Positions 11,205-21,372 of a stretch of DNA of 64,000 nucleotides are shown here, one piece after another. Location: contig NC_087067.1 of NCBI RefSeq assembly GCF_963678635.1, positions 11,331,716-11,395,715 on the forward strand, given 5' to 3'. The stretch is from Symsagittifera roscoffensis (lineage: Eukaryota; Xenacoelomorpha; Acoela; Convolutidae). The notes beneath the pieces were generated by a model, which was not told where the DNA came from, searched no databases, and worked only from the letters and a program-made list of their open reading frames with translations. Numbering within the stretch: position 1 is the stretch's first letter; each line of letters opens with the position of its first letter. Made by a program: the position numbers and the translations under genes.

Positions 11205-11790
11205 AAGAAGTCTTGGGACAGAGCAGTCTTGGGATAGTGGTCTTGGGACAGGGTCTTGGGACAGTGGTCTTGGGACAGGGTCTTGGGACAGTGGTCTTGG
11301 GACAGGGTCTTGGGACAGTGGTCTTGGGACAGTGGTCTTGGGACAGGGTCTTGGGACAGGGTCTAGGGACAGGGTCTTGGGACAGTGGTCTTGGGACAGG
11401 GTCTTGGGACAGTGGTCTTGGGACAGTGGTCTTGGGACAGGGTCTTGGGACAGGGTCTTGAGACAGGGTCTTGGGACAGTGGTCTTGGGACAGGGTCTTG
11501 GGACAGGGGTCTTGGGACAGTGGTCTTGGGACGGGGGTCTTGGGACAGGGTCTTGGGACAGTGGTCTTGGGACAGTGGTCTTGGGACACTAGTCTTGGGA
11601 CACTAGTCTTGGGACACCAGCCTTGGGACACTGGTCTTGGGACACTACCCTTGGGACACTAGTCTTGGGACAGTAGTCTTGGGACACTAGCCTTGGGATA
11701 CTAGTCTTGGGACAGTAGTCTTGGGACAGTAGTCTTGGAACAGTGGCCTTGGTACAAGGGTCTTAGGACACTAGCGGAGAGTACTGTGAT
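11205..11790 (+). repeat. 13/14-bp minisatellite in the leader
   Basis: About 40 units of CTTGGGACAGTGGT (14) or CTTGGGACAGGGT (13), decaying towards the 3' end into CTTGGGACACTAGT and CCTTGGGACACTAG types. The mix of 13- and 14-base units means no frame is kept over the whole array. The graded variant order suggests stepwise expansion. Confidence 0.95.
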
Positions 11791-12058
11791 AGTGACGAAT
11801 AGTCTTGGGAGGGTATAAAAATTGAAGTAAAATTACAACAAGTGTGTTTTAAGACAGAATAAGACAAATCGAAATAGGTACGGTTAAGACCACATTAAGG
11901 GAAATTTTTCGAAGGTTTTAGAAAGAGAACAAGAACCAAGTTTTTAACACGTTGTACAAAATTTGTTACCACAAAAATTTTATTTTTTATTTTTTACTCT
12001 TAGAATAGAATCGTGTATATAATAAAATTGTAAATAAAAGCAGTTGTAAATAGAAATA

Positions 12059-15000
12059 ATGAGGCGGAGTAGGGTACCGGTGCTCGAAAAAAGGTCAAGT
12101 GGATCAAACACGAAATATAATTCATCGCTGCGCGGAACGACATCAACGGGCCCAAAGATAACAAAGAAGAACTTTTCAGTTAACATGGTCAGCACAAGGA
12201 GTACAGCGGAGAACAGGGCGAAAGAGGGCACGGAAGGGGAGCGAGTAGAACCCACCATCGAGATTGATCTAGAGACACCCGATCAAAGTGTGGATGAAAC
12301 AAGGAAGATGGCGACAGAGTCAACTCCAATGCCCAATGCAGAGGAACCGAACCAGAAACCCATAGAGTTCTCACCGATAGATGACGCGGAAGATGCAATA
12401 GGCAACACCGAAGAAACGGTGAAAGAAGACTCTCAAGTAAAGAGGACATCTTTTACGGAAAAATTGGGAATAATGTTCGGAATAAAAACAAAAGAAAACG
12501 TGACTGAAGAACCAAAAGCAGAAAGAGCACGAACATTTGGGACAGTGAGCACGAAGACCTCAGAAGCCAATCCAAGAGAGGAACAAGCTAAAGCAGAGGC
12601 TACGGCCGAAGAGAGACCGACAGCTGACCATGAAGAGACTACCATTGAGCTGGGTGACTTGTTGGCGAAATTAAATCAGATTGACAAAAGACTTAAGCAC
12701 AGTAAAGAAGACAGAGAGGTGATAAAAAAGGAGATAAGATACAACAAGCACGAGTATCTAGACAGTTATTTTAACCTAGCTAAGGCAACAGATGAGAGAC
12801 TCAAGGAAATGTCAGATAAGGTAGAAGCCACCAATGAAGAACGAGAAAAGAACATCAAAACAGACATGCAACAGTTGAAGAACCGATATGATGATGTCAA
12901 CAGCCAATTAGGAAGCCTGGAAAGGAGAATGGACACAATGAGCAAGAGTCAGGCCGAGAGTTCGTGTGCAATACAGGCGAAGTTGGATGCAATCTTGAGA
13001 GGTTCTACTCCACAAGAAAGACCGGCAGCGGATCGTACGCAAGGCACCAGAGTTGACTTTGCAGAACCACAAAGGAACAAACGACAATCGACACCGTTGC
13101 CCATAACCAGGGATGCGATAAGCAGAGCACCAACAGCTGCGAAAACAATAATGAAGAATGGAACGTCGAATACAACGACTGGTCCGGGAGATTCAACAGC
13201 TAACAGCAACACAGGACCGGATGCTATGACATGGGCCAGCACTTGGGAGATGATGAACAGGACTCTAGAGGCCTTCGCCACGAGGAACACTGACTCGAGC
13301 GACAGGAGAGAGGGAAAATCAAGAAAGACATTCAAGAAGCCAAAAGAATTCAAGGACGACTCCGATGGATGCATTGACACTTGGGTGGAAGTAATGAGAT
13401 TACATCTAGAACAAGATAACTTGAGTGACGAAAGACAAGCATGTACAGCCATACTGAGCAACTTGGAAGGAACGGCATTAAAATGCGTGGTCGCAAAGAA
13501 GGAGGAAGAACGCGACACCGCGGACAAGATCTTCGAGATATTGCTGAATCGATTCGGGTCAGGAATGAAGGGTCACCAAGCGATGATGCGATTTGAAAAG
13601 AGAAGGCAGAGGGACGACGAGTCAATAGATAGGTTCCTAGATGACCTCGAGAGCTTGAGAAGGAGGAGTGACCCAGAGGAGTCGACAAACAAACGGAACT
13701 TTAGCATTGCCTCGAAGTTTATTGATGGGGTGAAAAGTGATGACTTAAGGACAATGTTAGCAACATACTACACATTGTCGAAGGACAGCGCACCCACCCC
13801 AGAAGAAATGAGACAGAAATCAAGAGAATACATGCTGATGAAACCTAAGAAGTACTCATATTCTGAAAACAGGAACACGAAAGGGGGAAGCCAACCCCAG
13901 AGGTCATCATGGTACAAACCTAGAGATGATATGGACAAGCGCAGATCATGCGCGAACTGCGGGTCAGCGGATCATCATGTGGCTGGCTGCACAACGTACA
14001 AACAAGGCATGAAGAGCCTAGGTTATGCACCGGATGAGGAGGATATGAGTCAGATGGAGGAACACGAGTACTATAATGGCTTAATCATCAAGATAGGCGC
14101 CAGATGCTTCTTCTGTAACCAGGAGGGGCACTTCAGAATGGATTGTCCCTTGTTCTGGGAAGCGGTCAAGGACCAGAATCACCCCAAACATAAGTTGGCA
14201 TTAGCGGCGGTGCAGAATCAGCGGAACAGGCAAAACGAGTTTGAATCTAGGAACTTGGGGGCACCGAACACCGAATTGCCTACGAAGACAGTGAAAGCTG
14301 TAACACATGTTAGCGGTGCGTTAGAGTCCGCGGCCGGGAGCTCTTCAGAGATAAATTATGAGAAAGCGGCGACGGAAGCAATTGCCAAAGTGAAACAAGA
14401 TCTGGCTGCGAAAGAGATAGAGCAACGACTAAAGTTGGAGATCGAAAGACAGAATTTTAACGAAGCATTAACCGGATCGAACTCAATACCAGAGGCTAGA
14501 ACGGGCTCAATGAAGACCGGGAATTGTAACACCGTGAAAATGGTGACAGGTAAACCTTTTGGAATATCGAAAATCGGAGCAAGAATAATGTCGATAACCA
14601 CAGTGGGCGGACACGAGGTAACCAGAAACTTGAGCGAGCCGAGCGACCAGACGATAATGCACATTGACGTGTATGCAGACTACTTGAGTGGAATAAGTCC
14701 ACAAACGACTTCTAGAGCGCTCAGGACACTACTCACGAGAGGGGGCAGCAAGTCGGTACGTGTTGATAATAGGTACACTGAAGCTTATGGTCCACACGAG
14801 GTCATGCTAAATATAGATGGAATCAACATCTATACCAAGACGATGATAACATGCGACGAAGACCTAATTGGACAAATCTATGTAGGGAAAGAAGAATTGA
14901 AAGTAAGATCGATTGGACACTGTGCTATGCTTGAAGAAGATGCAATGCACATCGGGACGGAAGCAGACGTGACAGGGCACGTGCTAGACATAAATGGCAA

Positions 15001-18000
15001 AAAGACTCAGTTACGTGGATTACTTGACACGGGAGCAGTCTTGAGCGTCATACCAATCAAAACATGGGAAAAGATGGGCTTTGACAAAGGTGACTTGATA
15101 GACTCGAGAATACGGCTGTCAGCTGCAAACAAAGGGGCCCTTCGGGTGTTGGGCAGGACGCCGATAATAGCCCTCAATTTGGGGGAACGTAACCTGTGGA
15201 TGAGCTTCATCGTGGTAGAAAACCTAGATGAATCTGACCAATTCATTTTGGGCAGAGACTTCATCAGGAATTTCGACGTAACGATTGATCTAAATAATGC
15301 AATATTCAGGATACGGAACCCGGATAGGAGGTACGCAATCAAACCGGTAAATTTAATAATGGCGAATGAAAACAAAGCACCGGTATTCTTGAGTAGGAGA
15401 GTGAGGTTAAAAGCTAATGAAGCGGCAATCGTAAGCTTGAGGATGAAAAATTATAATGAACTAAGTGACAACAAGCAAGTGTGTATAGTTCCAAATCCTA
15501 ATAGTCAAAGCGCTGCTGTTTTAGGAAGATCATTTTCGATAACGAAGAGCGGCCTCTGCGTCAGTGTCTTGTTGAATACCCTTGATATACCGATCACGAT
15601 ACAGAGAGGGAGGAAGCTGGGATATGCTTTACCGGTTAAAACTCGATATGAAACAATTGAAAACTCAAAACAAAATGAAGTTGTTGATTGTCCCAACCAC
15701 AGGGACAAAATTTGTATCTTGAGACGATTGCAGAGAATAAAAGATTCTTCAGGTCTTATCAAATCACTTAAGTCAGAAACGGACGATGGGCTTTCGAGCT
15801 GTTCGAACTTTCCAGAGCGACCCACGCTAGATGAAATGCAAACTGATAAACCGGTTCTGCCGGAGATTGAACATTTAAGGGGCAAACTGAAAGATGAACA
15901 GCTCGAAGCTATCAAGGACGTACTAGAGCGGAACGAGGAGGTTTTTTCAAGGCATAAGGCGGATATCGGGTGTTGTAATTTTGTTGAACATGAAATAGAA
16001 CTTGAGGAAAACGCGGTACCACACAGGGAGGGGGCGAGGCGCATGACCCCACACAAATCGGACGCGTGTAGAAAAGAAATCGAAACGTTACTAGAGTATG
16101 ACATGATAGAACCATCCAAGTCACCGTGGGCGTGTGGAGTAGTGATGGCCAAAAAGAAAGGCGACCAGTTAAGGTTTTGTTGTGACTTTCGATACCTGAA
16201 CTCCGTCACGGTGAAGGATGCCTATCCCATACCTAGAATTGATGAGAGCCTCTCGAAGTTAGGTGATGCGAAATTTTTTACGACTCTTGATTTAGGCTCA
16301 GCCTTTTGGCAAGTACCACTAAGGAAGCAGGACAGGGACAAGACAGGGTTTGCCTGCGAGTTGGGTCTGTTTCAATGGAAACGGATGCCGTTTGGACTTT
16401 GCAATGCCACAGCCACGTTTCAGCGGTTGATGGCACACGCGCTAATAGGCGTGACGAAGAAGTACGGCAACCTGGTAATGTGCTACGTGGACGACGTGGT
16501 AATAGCAACGCCAACACTAGAAGACCACATCGAGAGGCTTGACGAGGTGTTCGCGTGCATGAAAAGATCGGGGCTGAAGTGTAAACCATCAAAGTGCGAG
16601 ATACTCAAGGACTCGATTAAATTTTTGGGCAGGATGGTAGATAAACACGGTATCAGACCTGACCCAGACGCCGTGGAAGCAGTCCTAACCTGGAAATCAC
16701 CGAAGACGGAACACCAGCTGATGAGCTTCCTGGGTTTCGCCAACTATTATAGAGAATTCATCAAGGGCTATGCGGACAAGGTATACCCGATGCAACAATT
16801 AATGAGACATAAGGGCAAGAAGTTCACGTGGAACAACGCAGCAGAGGAGTCATTCCAGAGAATAAAGAAAGAGCTGTGTGAGGCACCAGTACTGGGTATG
16901 CCGACTGAGAAGGGGATGTACGTGCTAGACACGGATGCGTCAGTAGTCGCTATTTCTGGGATTCTCCATCAAGAACAAGAATGGAATGGGAAGACAGTCT
17001 TGAGACCAATAGCATACGGGAGCAAGGTCCTAAGTGACACAGAAATGAAGTACGGAGCACCGAAAGCAGAGATGTTCGCGGTGGTCACCTTTGTCAAAAA
17101 ATACAGAGCATACTTAGGTAGTGAGCCCTTCAAGCTGCGAGTCGACAACCGAGCACTAAGCTGGCTGAAAACGTACTCAATGGACCAGAGCTATATTGGG
17201 AGGTGGATAGTTCGCTTGGATGGATACAACATGATAATTGAGCACAGAACACGAGATAAACATCAAAATGCTGACAGCTTGAGGAAGAAGACGGAGTTCT
17301 ACGAGAGGCAAGAACAAAGAGAGGCGGACAGACCTGAGATCAAAGACGGCTTCTCCTTTATGGACAAAGAAACGTACGACAGTCTTCCACTCACGAGATG
17401 GCTGGACAAATCAGGCAAACCGATTGAAGATCATCCCGAATTGCCGAAAGAGCCTCTTGAAAAGACCATCTTGAAGAAAAGCAGAGGGATTCCGATACGA
17501 ATAATGCTCAAGTCCAAGATCGTGAGGGAAACACTCAAGGCAAAAGGTTATGATCTCATCCAGGTAGAGGAGGGAACGGTCCGAATAGATGAAGACTTAA
17601 TGAGGTTACTTGAGAAACTATCAGATGACAAGCCCGTGATCCAAGGGAGAGGTCAGGAGGCACCGGAACTAACCATACTTCGGAGAGAAGAAACAGTGAA
17701 CAATACTGACGTCTCAAAAGGAAGCATCACTGATAGCAAGGAAGTTGTGCGATCACTAGTTGAAAAAATCCCCGAAAAAATTCTGGAGCAGACAAAAGTC
17801 AGGGATAAGAAAGTAACATTCAGAGAAGAAGTTGAACACCTGGGACTAGATCAAGAGTCCGGGGAGTGGTCCAGATTCATGGAAGAAGACGAAACCGGAG
17901 AAGGGAAATTGTCCGGGGAGCGTGAAGAATGGGATGAAGACTCGGATGAGAGCAGCGAAGACCAAGACAGTCTATGCATGATACTGGCGGAAGAGAAGAT

Positions 18001-20866
18001 AAGACAGCACGACAGGGAATTACAGACGGATCCATCTTCAGGGACGTACAATCTGGAAATACAAGAGGTACGAGGTGGTGAAGAGCTCGAGAAAATAGCA
18101 GTTTCAAGAAAACCACTAAGGGAACTATCGTGCAACTCAAACGTCAGAACGAATCTGGTACCAGAAGACGACATAAAAATCGTGAAAAGAATGATATGTG
18201 TGAAGCTGAGCGATGACATCCACAACCCTGGTGAAATGAATGGACAGATCATGGCGCTAAAGGAGCACGTTAAGGCGAGATACAGGCTGTCTGACCTAAT
18301 AAGGGCCCAGAAGAATGACAAAATGACAAGTAACCTCTCCAAATGGATCCATTCGGGAGTCAAGGAGAAGGGGGAACTTGAGGAAGACAGCTACAAGATC
18401 TTGAGCCAGTTCTACAAAGAAAAGAGAGATTTACTTTATCACACAGCTGAAGGGGTGGTAGCGTGCAAGAGAAGAGATGAGGAAAAAATATTACACAAAC
18501 ACAACCTCATCATACTACCACAATTGTACCAAACGGAGGTGCTTTTCAGATCACACGACCAGATGGGCCACCAGGGGATAGATAAAGTACAACTAAGGAT
18601 ACTTCACAGGTTTGACTGGCCGGGAATGAGAAAAGCTTGCGAGAGATGGGTGAATGCCTGCCTAGCATGCCTTCAAGTAAAAGACCCAAGGAAGATGAAG
18701 TTTCCCCTCAAGTCTGTCGAGAGTTCGGAATTCAATGAAGTGGTGCAGATAGACCATCAGAAAATCTGCATGACGGAGTCGGGTTATAACCAAATACTAG
18801 TTATAATAGATCACTTCACCAAGTTGGCGGAAGCGGTTCCGTGCCAGACAGCCTCGGCAGAGGAGACATGTGATCACCTGATAACGCATTGGATATCGCG
18901 GTATGGTTGTCCAATGACTTTCCAGTCGGACAACGGCAAGGCTTTTGTGGGGGACTTGACAAAAGAATTGATGAAGAGATCACACATTGCTCAAGCGCAC
19001 TCGACGACCTATCATCCACAGACCAATGAGTTGGTAGAGAGACAGAACAGGACACTGGTCAACATGCTCAGGGTGTACTGCTCGAGATACATGACGGACT
19101 GGGACAAATACCTGCCACAGGTAGTAGGAGCCTATAATAGTACTCAGCACTCAACGACGGGTATCAGTCCTTTCATGATGTTGACAGGCAGGGAAAGGGC
19201 AATGCCTATAACATTCTTCTACCCGGAGTACGAGGGGAAGAGGACGTCACCTCAAGCATACGTGAAGGAAGCGATCAAAAGACAACAAGAGCTAAACGAG
19301 CTATGTCGGAGAAACACGGCGCAAGCGCAAATGAGGCAACGCAAGAAATATGACGAAAAGATACTAAGAGCAAAGCCATACGAAGTGGGCCAATACGTGT
19401 GGGTCTTCCAAAATGTCATACCGCCCAAGGGAACAAAGAAACTACTCAAGAAATGGAGAGGACCGTTCATGATTACGGAAGTACATCAACAAGGACGGTT
19501 CTATCGCTTGAGTACAGGGCGAGCAGCACATTACGAAAATCTGAAGCCTCATGTCCCGTCCCCGGAGGACTGGTGCCTACCAAAAGACATGGAAGGTCTT
19601 GAATACCTGGTGGTGGAACCAGCGTGCGAGGTGAATGAGAAAGGCACTAGAGAGAAAAATGATGGTAATGAGAACTTGAGTTTGGACGACAACGAAAAGA
19701 TAGAAGTGGAGTCGGATGCAGGTTCATTTGTAGAAGAAGACTGGAACGACCCAGAGCAAAACGAGGTACCGAAGTGGATGGAGCCGGATCGACCAACACC
19801 ACCGGAAACCAGGACTGGCAATCGTAAACGAACAGGTATGATGTACAATAGGTACGGGGATGACTTCTTGATCGATAAGATACAGCCAGACAAGTTGGGC
19901 GATGAACTACTAAGCGCAGGCGAGCTGGAAGCCGAAGAGGAATGGCAGGTCATTGACGATGGTGGACATTATCCGCAGGATGATTACTCAACGCCAGAAT
20001 TGGAGACGGATCTCGAACAGAGTGAAATAGAAAGGAGGGAGAACACGAACTTGAGGATTCTAGAGTGGATGCGTGATGTCAAAGACGAGAGCCGCGAAGG
20101 ACAAAGCATTCAGCAAATCGATGTATCAGCAGCAAATTACATGAAGACAGATGACCCTCTTTTCGGATGGACAGCAACAAACAGGCCACTGGACATCCCT
20201 AAGGACAATTCAGACCCGACTACATCGACGGGGACGTCGATAAATATTTTTGTCCGGGGAGTGGGGGTAGGACTTACCCACACCGAAAATTTGATGATAA
20301 AGAAGCTCAAGGAAGTGAGGGAAACAAGCGGATTGGAACTGGAGGAAGAAGAACTAGAGCCTACCATAGGAAGGAATTTCAAAACGAAATTCGAAATACC
20401 CAATGAATACTCAGAGAACATCATGATAACGGATAGCGACTTCATCCTGTCAAACAGGACCAGCGCGATCTGCATCACGGCGGACATGAGTTTCAAATCA
20501 AGATTGGAGGCTGACTTCAAAAGAGAGTACCAGAACGTAGAGTTTCTGTTCAGACAGAGGCCAGGACTGGGAGGCATGGCAGCGCTTCCACCGTCAGTGG
20601 CACAAGTCCCGGGCAAATACCTCTGCTTCCTAGTAACGAGAGTCAACGACAGAAACACAATTGATCCCGAACACGTGATATTGGCACTGACAAGACTACG
20701 TGACTTCATGATTGAAAGAGGAATAGTGGAGGTCTCGATGCCGGTGTACGACCCAAACAGGGGCAAACTGAGCTCGAGGGAAGTGTACGCTATCCTACAT
20801 GTGGTCTTTGCAGAAACAGAGATAATGGTGCATCTTCACAAGAAGTACTACTTGAGCATCGCCTGA
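12059..20866 (+). CDS. Gag-Pol polyprotein of the giant element with C-terminal macro-like domain
   Basis: A single frame of 2,935 residues joins Gag and Pol without a frameshift. Seen in order: charged coiled-coil Gag (about 190-310), two CCHC knuckles (near 631 and 683), aspartic protease with D-T-G-A (D990), reverse transcriptase with Y-V-D-D (1,476-1,479), RNase H (D1624), an acidic linker of about 350 residues, then integrase with HHCC (from H2166) and catalytic D2232, D2291, E2327 (35 residues between the last two), and a GPF module. After about 300 acidic residues, the last 150 (about 2,785-2,935) resemble the TARG1/OARD1-type macro fold, though the glycine-rich ligand loop and catalytic Asp position are altered. 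ATG 12,059 is favoured because the decayed relative at 3,054 keeps the same N-terminus; an alternative start is ATG 12,185. Proteolytic maturation is inferred from the family. Confidence 0.93.
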   Translation: MRRSRVPVLEKRSSGSNTKYNSSLRGTTSTGPKITKKNFSVNMVSTRSTAENRAKEGTEGERVEPTIEIDLETPDQSVDETRKMATESTPMPNAEEPNQKPIEFSPIDDAEDAIGNTEETVKEDSQVKRTSFTEKLGIMFGIKTKENVTEEPKAERARTFGTVSTKTSEANPREEQAKAEATAEERPTADHEETTIELGDLLAKLNQIDKRLKHSKEDREVIKKEIRYNKHEYLDSYFNLAKATDERLKEMSDKVEATNEEREKNIKTDMQQLKNRYDDVNSQLGSLERRMDTMSKSQAESSCAIQAKLDAILRGSTPQERPAADRTQGTRVDFAEPQRNKRQSTPLPITRDAISRAPTAAKTIMKNGTSNTTTGPGDSTANSNTGPDAMTWASTWEMMNRTLEAFATRNTDSSDRREGKSRKTFKKPKEFKDDSDGCIDTWVEVMRLHLEQDNLSDERQACTAILSNLEGTALKCVVAKKEEERDTADKIFEILLNRFGSGMKGHQAMMRFEKRRQRDDESIDRFLDDLESLRRRSDPEESTNKRNFSIASKFIDGVKSDDLRTMLATYYTLSKDSAPTPEEMRQKSREYMLMKPKKYSYSENRNTKGGSQPQRSSWYKPRDDMDKRRSCANCGSADHHVAGCTTYKQGMKSLGYAPDEEDMSQMEEHEYYNGLIIKIGARCFFCNQEGHFRMDCPLFWEAVKDQNHPKHKLALAAVQNQRNRQNEFESRNLGAPNTELPTKTVKAVTHVSGALESAAGSSSEINYEKAATEAIAKVKQDLAAKEIEQRLKLEIERQNFNEALTGSNSIPEARTGSMKTGNCNTVKMVTGKPFGISKIGARIMSITTVGGHEVTRNLSEPSDQTIMHIDVYADYLSGISPQTTSRALRTLLTRGGSKSVRVDNRYTEAYGPHEVMLNIDGINIYTKTMITCDEDLIGQIYVGKEELKVRSIGHCAMLEEDAMHIGTEADVTGHVLDINGKKTQLRGLLDTGAVLSVIPIKTWEKMGFDKGDLIDSRIRLSAANKGALRVLGRTPIIALNLGERNLWMSFIVVENLDESDQFILGRDFIRNFDVTIDLNNAIFRIRNPDRRYAIKPVNLIMANENKAPVFLSRRVRLKANEAAIVSLRMKNYNELSDNKQVCIVPNPNSQSAAVLGRSFSITKSGLCVSVLLNTLDIPITIQRGRKLGYALPVKTRYETIENSKQNEVVDCPNHRDKICILRRLQRIKDSSGLIKSLKSETDDGLSSCSNFPERPTLDEMQTDKPVLPEIEHLRGKLKDEQLEAIKDVLERNEEVFSRHKADIGCCNFVEHEIELEENAVPHREGARRMTPHKSDACRKEIETLLEYDMIEPSKSPWACGVVMAKKKGDQLRFCCDFRYLNSVTVKDAYPIPRIDESLSKLGDAKFFTTLDLGSAFWQVPLRKQDRDKTGFACELGLFQWKRMPFGLCNATATFQRLMAHALIGVTKKYGNLVMCYVDDVVIATPTLEDHIERLDEVFACMKRSGLKCKPSKCEILKDSIKFLGRMVDKHGIRPDPDAVEAVLTWKSPKTEHQLMSFLGFANYYREFIKGYADKVYPMQQLMRHKGKKFTWNNAAEESFQRIKKELCEAPVLGMPTEKGMYVLDTDASVVAISGILHQEQEWNGKTVLRPIAYGSKVLSDTEMKYGAPKAEMFAVVTFVKKYRAYLGSEPFKLRVDNRALSWLKTYSMDQSYIGRWIVRLDGYNMIIEHRTRDKHQNADSLRKKTEFYERQEQREADRPEIKDGFSFMDKETYDSLPLTRWLDKSGKPIEDHPELPKEPLEKTILKKSRGIPIRIMLKSKIVRETLKAKGYDLIQVEEGTVRIDEDLMRLLEKLSDDKPVIQGRGQEAPELTILRREETVNNTDVSKGSITDSKEVVRSLVEKIPEKILEQTKVRDKKVTFREEVEHLGLDQESGEWSRFMEEDETGEGKLSGEREEWDEDSDESSEDQDSLCMILAEEKIRQHDRELQTDPSSGTYNLEIQEVRGGEELEKIAVSRKPLRELSCNSNVRTNLVPEDDIKIVKRMICVKLSDDIHNPGEMNGQIMALKEHVKARYRLSDLIRAQKNDKMTSNLSKWIHSGVKEKGELEEDSYKILSQFYKEKRDLLYHTAEGVVACKRRDEEKILHKHNLIILPQLYQTEVLFRSHDQMGHQGIDKVQLRILHRFDWPGMRKACERWVNACLACLQVKDPRKMKFPLKSVESSEFNEVVQIDHQKICMTESGYNQILVIIDHFTKLAEAVPCQTASAEETCDHLITHWISRYGCPMTFQSDNGKAFVGDLTKELMKRSHIAQAHSTTYHPQTNELVERQNRTLVNMLRVYCSRYMTDWDKYLPQVVGAYNSTQHSTTGISPFMMLTGRERAMPITFFYPEYEGKRTSPQAYVKEAIKRQQELNELCRRNTAQAQMRQRKKYDEKILRAKPYEVGQYVWVFQNVIPPKGTKKLLKKWRGPFMITEVHQQGRFYRLSTGRAAHYENLKPHVPSPEDWCLPKDMEGLEYLVVEPACEVNEKGTREKNDGNENLSLDDNEKIEVESDAGSFVEEDWNDPEQNEVPKWMEPDRPTPPETRTGNRKRTGMMYNRYGDDFLIDKIQPDKLGDELLSAGELEAEEEWQVIDDGGHYPQDDYSTPELETDLEQSEIERRENTNLRILEWMRDVKDESREGQSIQQIDVSAANYMKTDDPLFGWTATNRPLDIPKDNSDPTTSTGTSINIFVRGVGVGLTHTENLMIKKLKEVRETSGLELEEEELEPTIGRNFKTKFEIPNEYSENIMITDSDFILSNRTSAICITADMSFKSRLEADFKREYQNVEFLFRQRPGLGGMAALPPSVAQVPGKYLCFLVTRVNDRNTIDPEHVILALTRLRDFMIERGIVEVSMPVYDPNRGKLSSREVYAILHVVFAETEIMVHLHKKYYLSIA

Positions 20867-21372
20867 GTCGGGTACATGGAGGTATCAGGTCGGGTGTGAG
20901 GGAGGAGTCTTGAGTTAGATACTGGGGTGCGGCGCAGGTAAAGGGATCTTAAAGATATGATTGGCATGACAATTAAATTTTAAAACGAGTTAACGGTGCT
21001 AAAACATAAAATGAATCTGCATGCTTTTAAGGGAATTCCAATTGAATTGTTTTAAGTGATATGAAAATGATAAGATTTTAACCATACTGGTAAAAGGGGG
21101 GTCTCTAGGTTAGGAACGTGACATGCTAAGTTTTAATGAGCTTTCTGTTTTCAGATCAAGTTTGAAAAAACAAAGTTGAAAATCCAACTACACTCAAGCG
21201 AGAAACAGAAAGAGAGAATCTTAAGTGAACACGCTATAATCCGAATCTACAGCAAGTACTTGCAAGAGAACATTTCTAGGTAATTCTTGAGTTGGTAAGG
21301 TAATTCTTGAGTTGGTAAGGTAATTCTTGAGCTGGTTAACATCTACCTACATACATCCCGAAGTTACAAAGA
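20867..21372 (+). other. Spacer between Gag-Pol and ORF2
   Basis: These 506 bases carry no ORF. Near 21,278-21,335 a 20-bp unit (TAATTCTTGAGTTGGTAAGG) is repeated three times in tandem, the last copy partial. A spliced or internally initiated message for ORF2 would be expected to start in or near this spacer, but no splice signal can be assigned with confidence. Confidence 0.6.

Larger units (their letters stand above)
9662..12058 (+). other. Long non-coding leader of the giant element
   Basis: The 2.4 kb between left LTR and Gag-Pol has no credible gene. It contains a 70-bp tandem array (10,131-10,410), G-rich stretches around 10,600-10,900 and a 13/14-bp minisatellite (11,205-11,790). Open frames inside the minisatellite run on both strands and are repeat artefacts. 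Such a leader would be expected to carry packaging and translation signals, but none could be recognised. Confidence 0.7.

Noticed and set aside
11141-11662. Long open frames on both strands of the 13/14-bp minisatellite
   Set aside because: They arise from the repeat being free of stops in several frames; residues are simple L-G-Q-G-L-G-T type repeats on one strand and P-K-T type on the other, with no start context or conserved domain.
12189-20766. Many minus-strand ORFs opposite Gag-Pol and ORF3
   Set aside because: They are antisense shadows of long open coding frames, Ser/Leu-rich and without domains.
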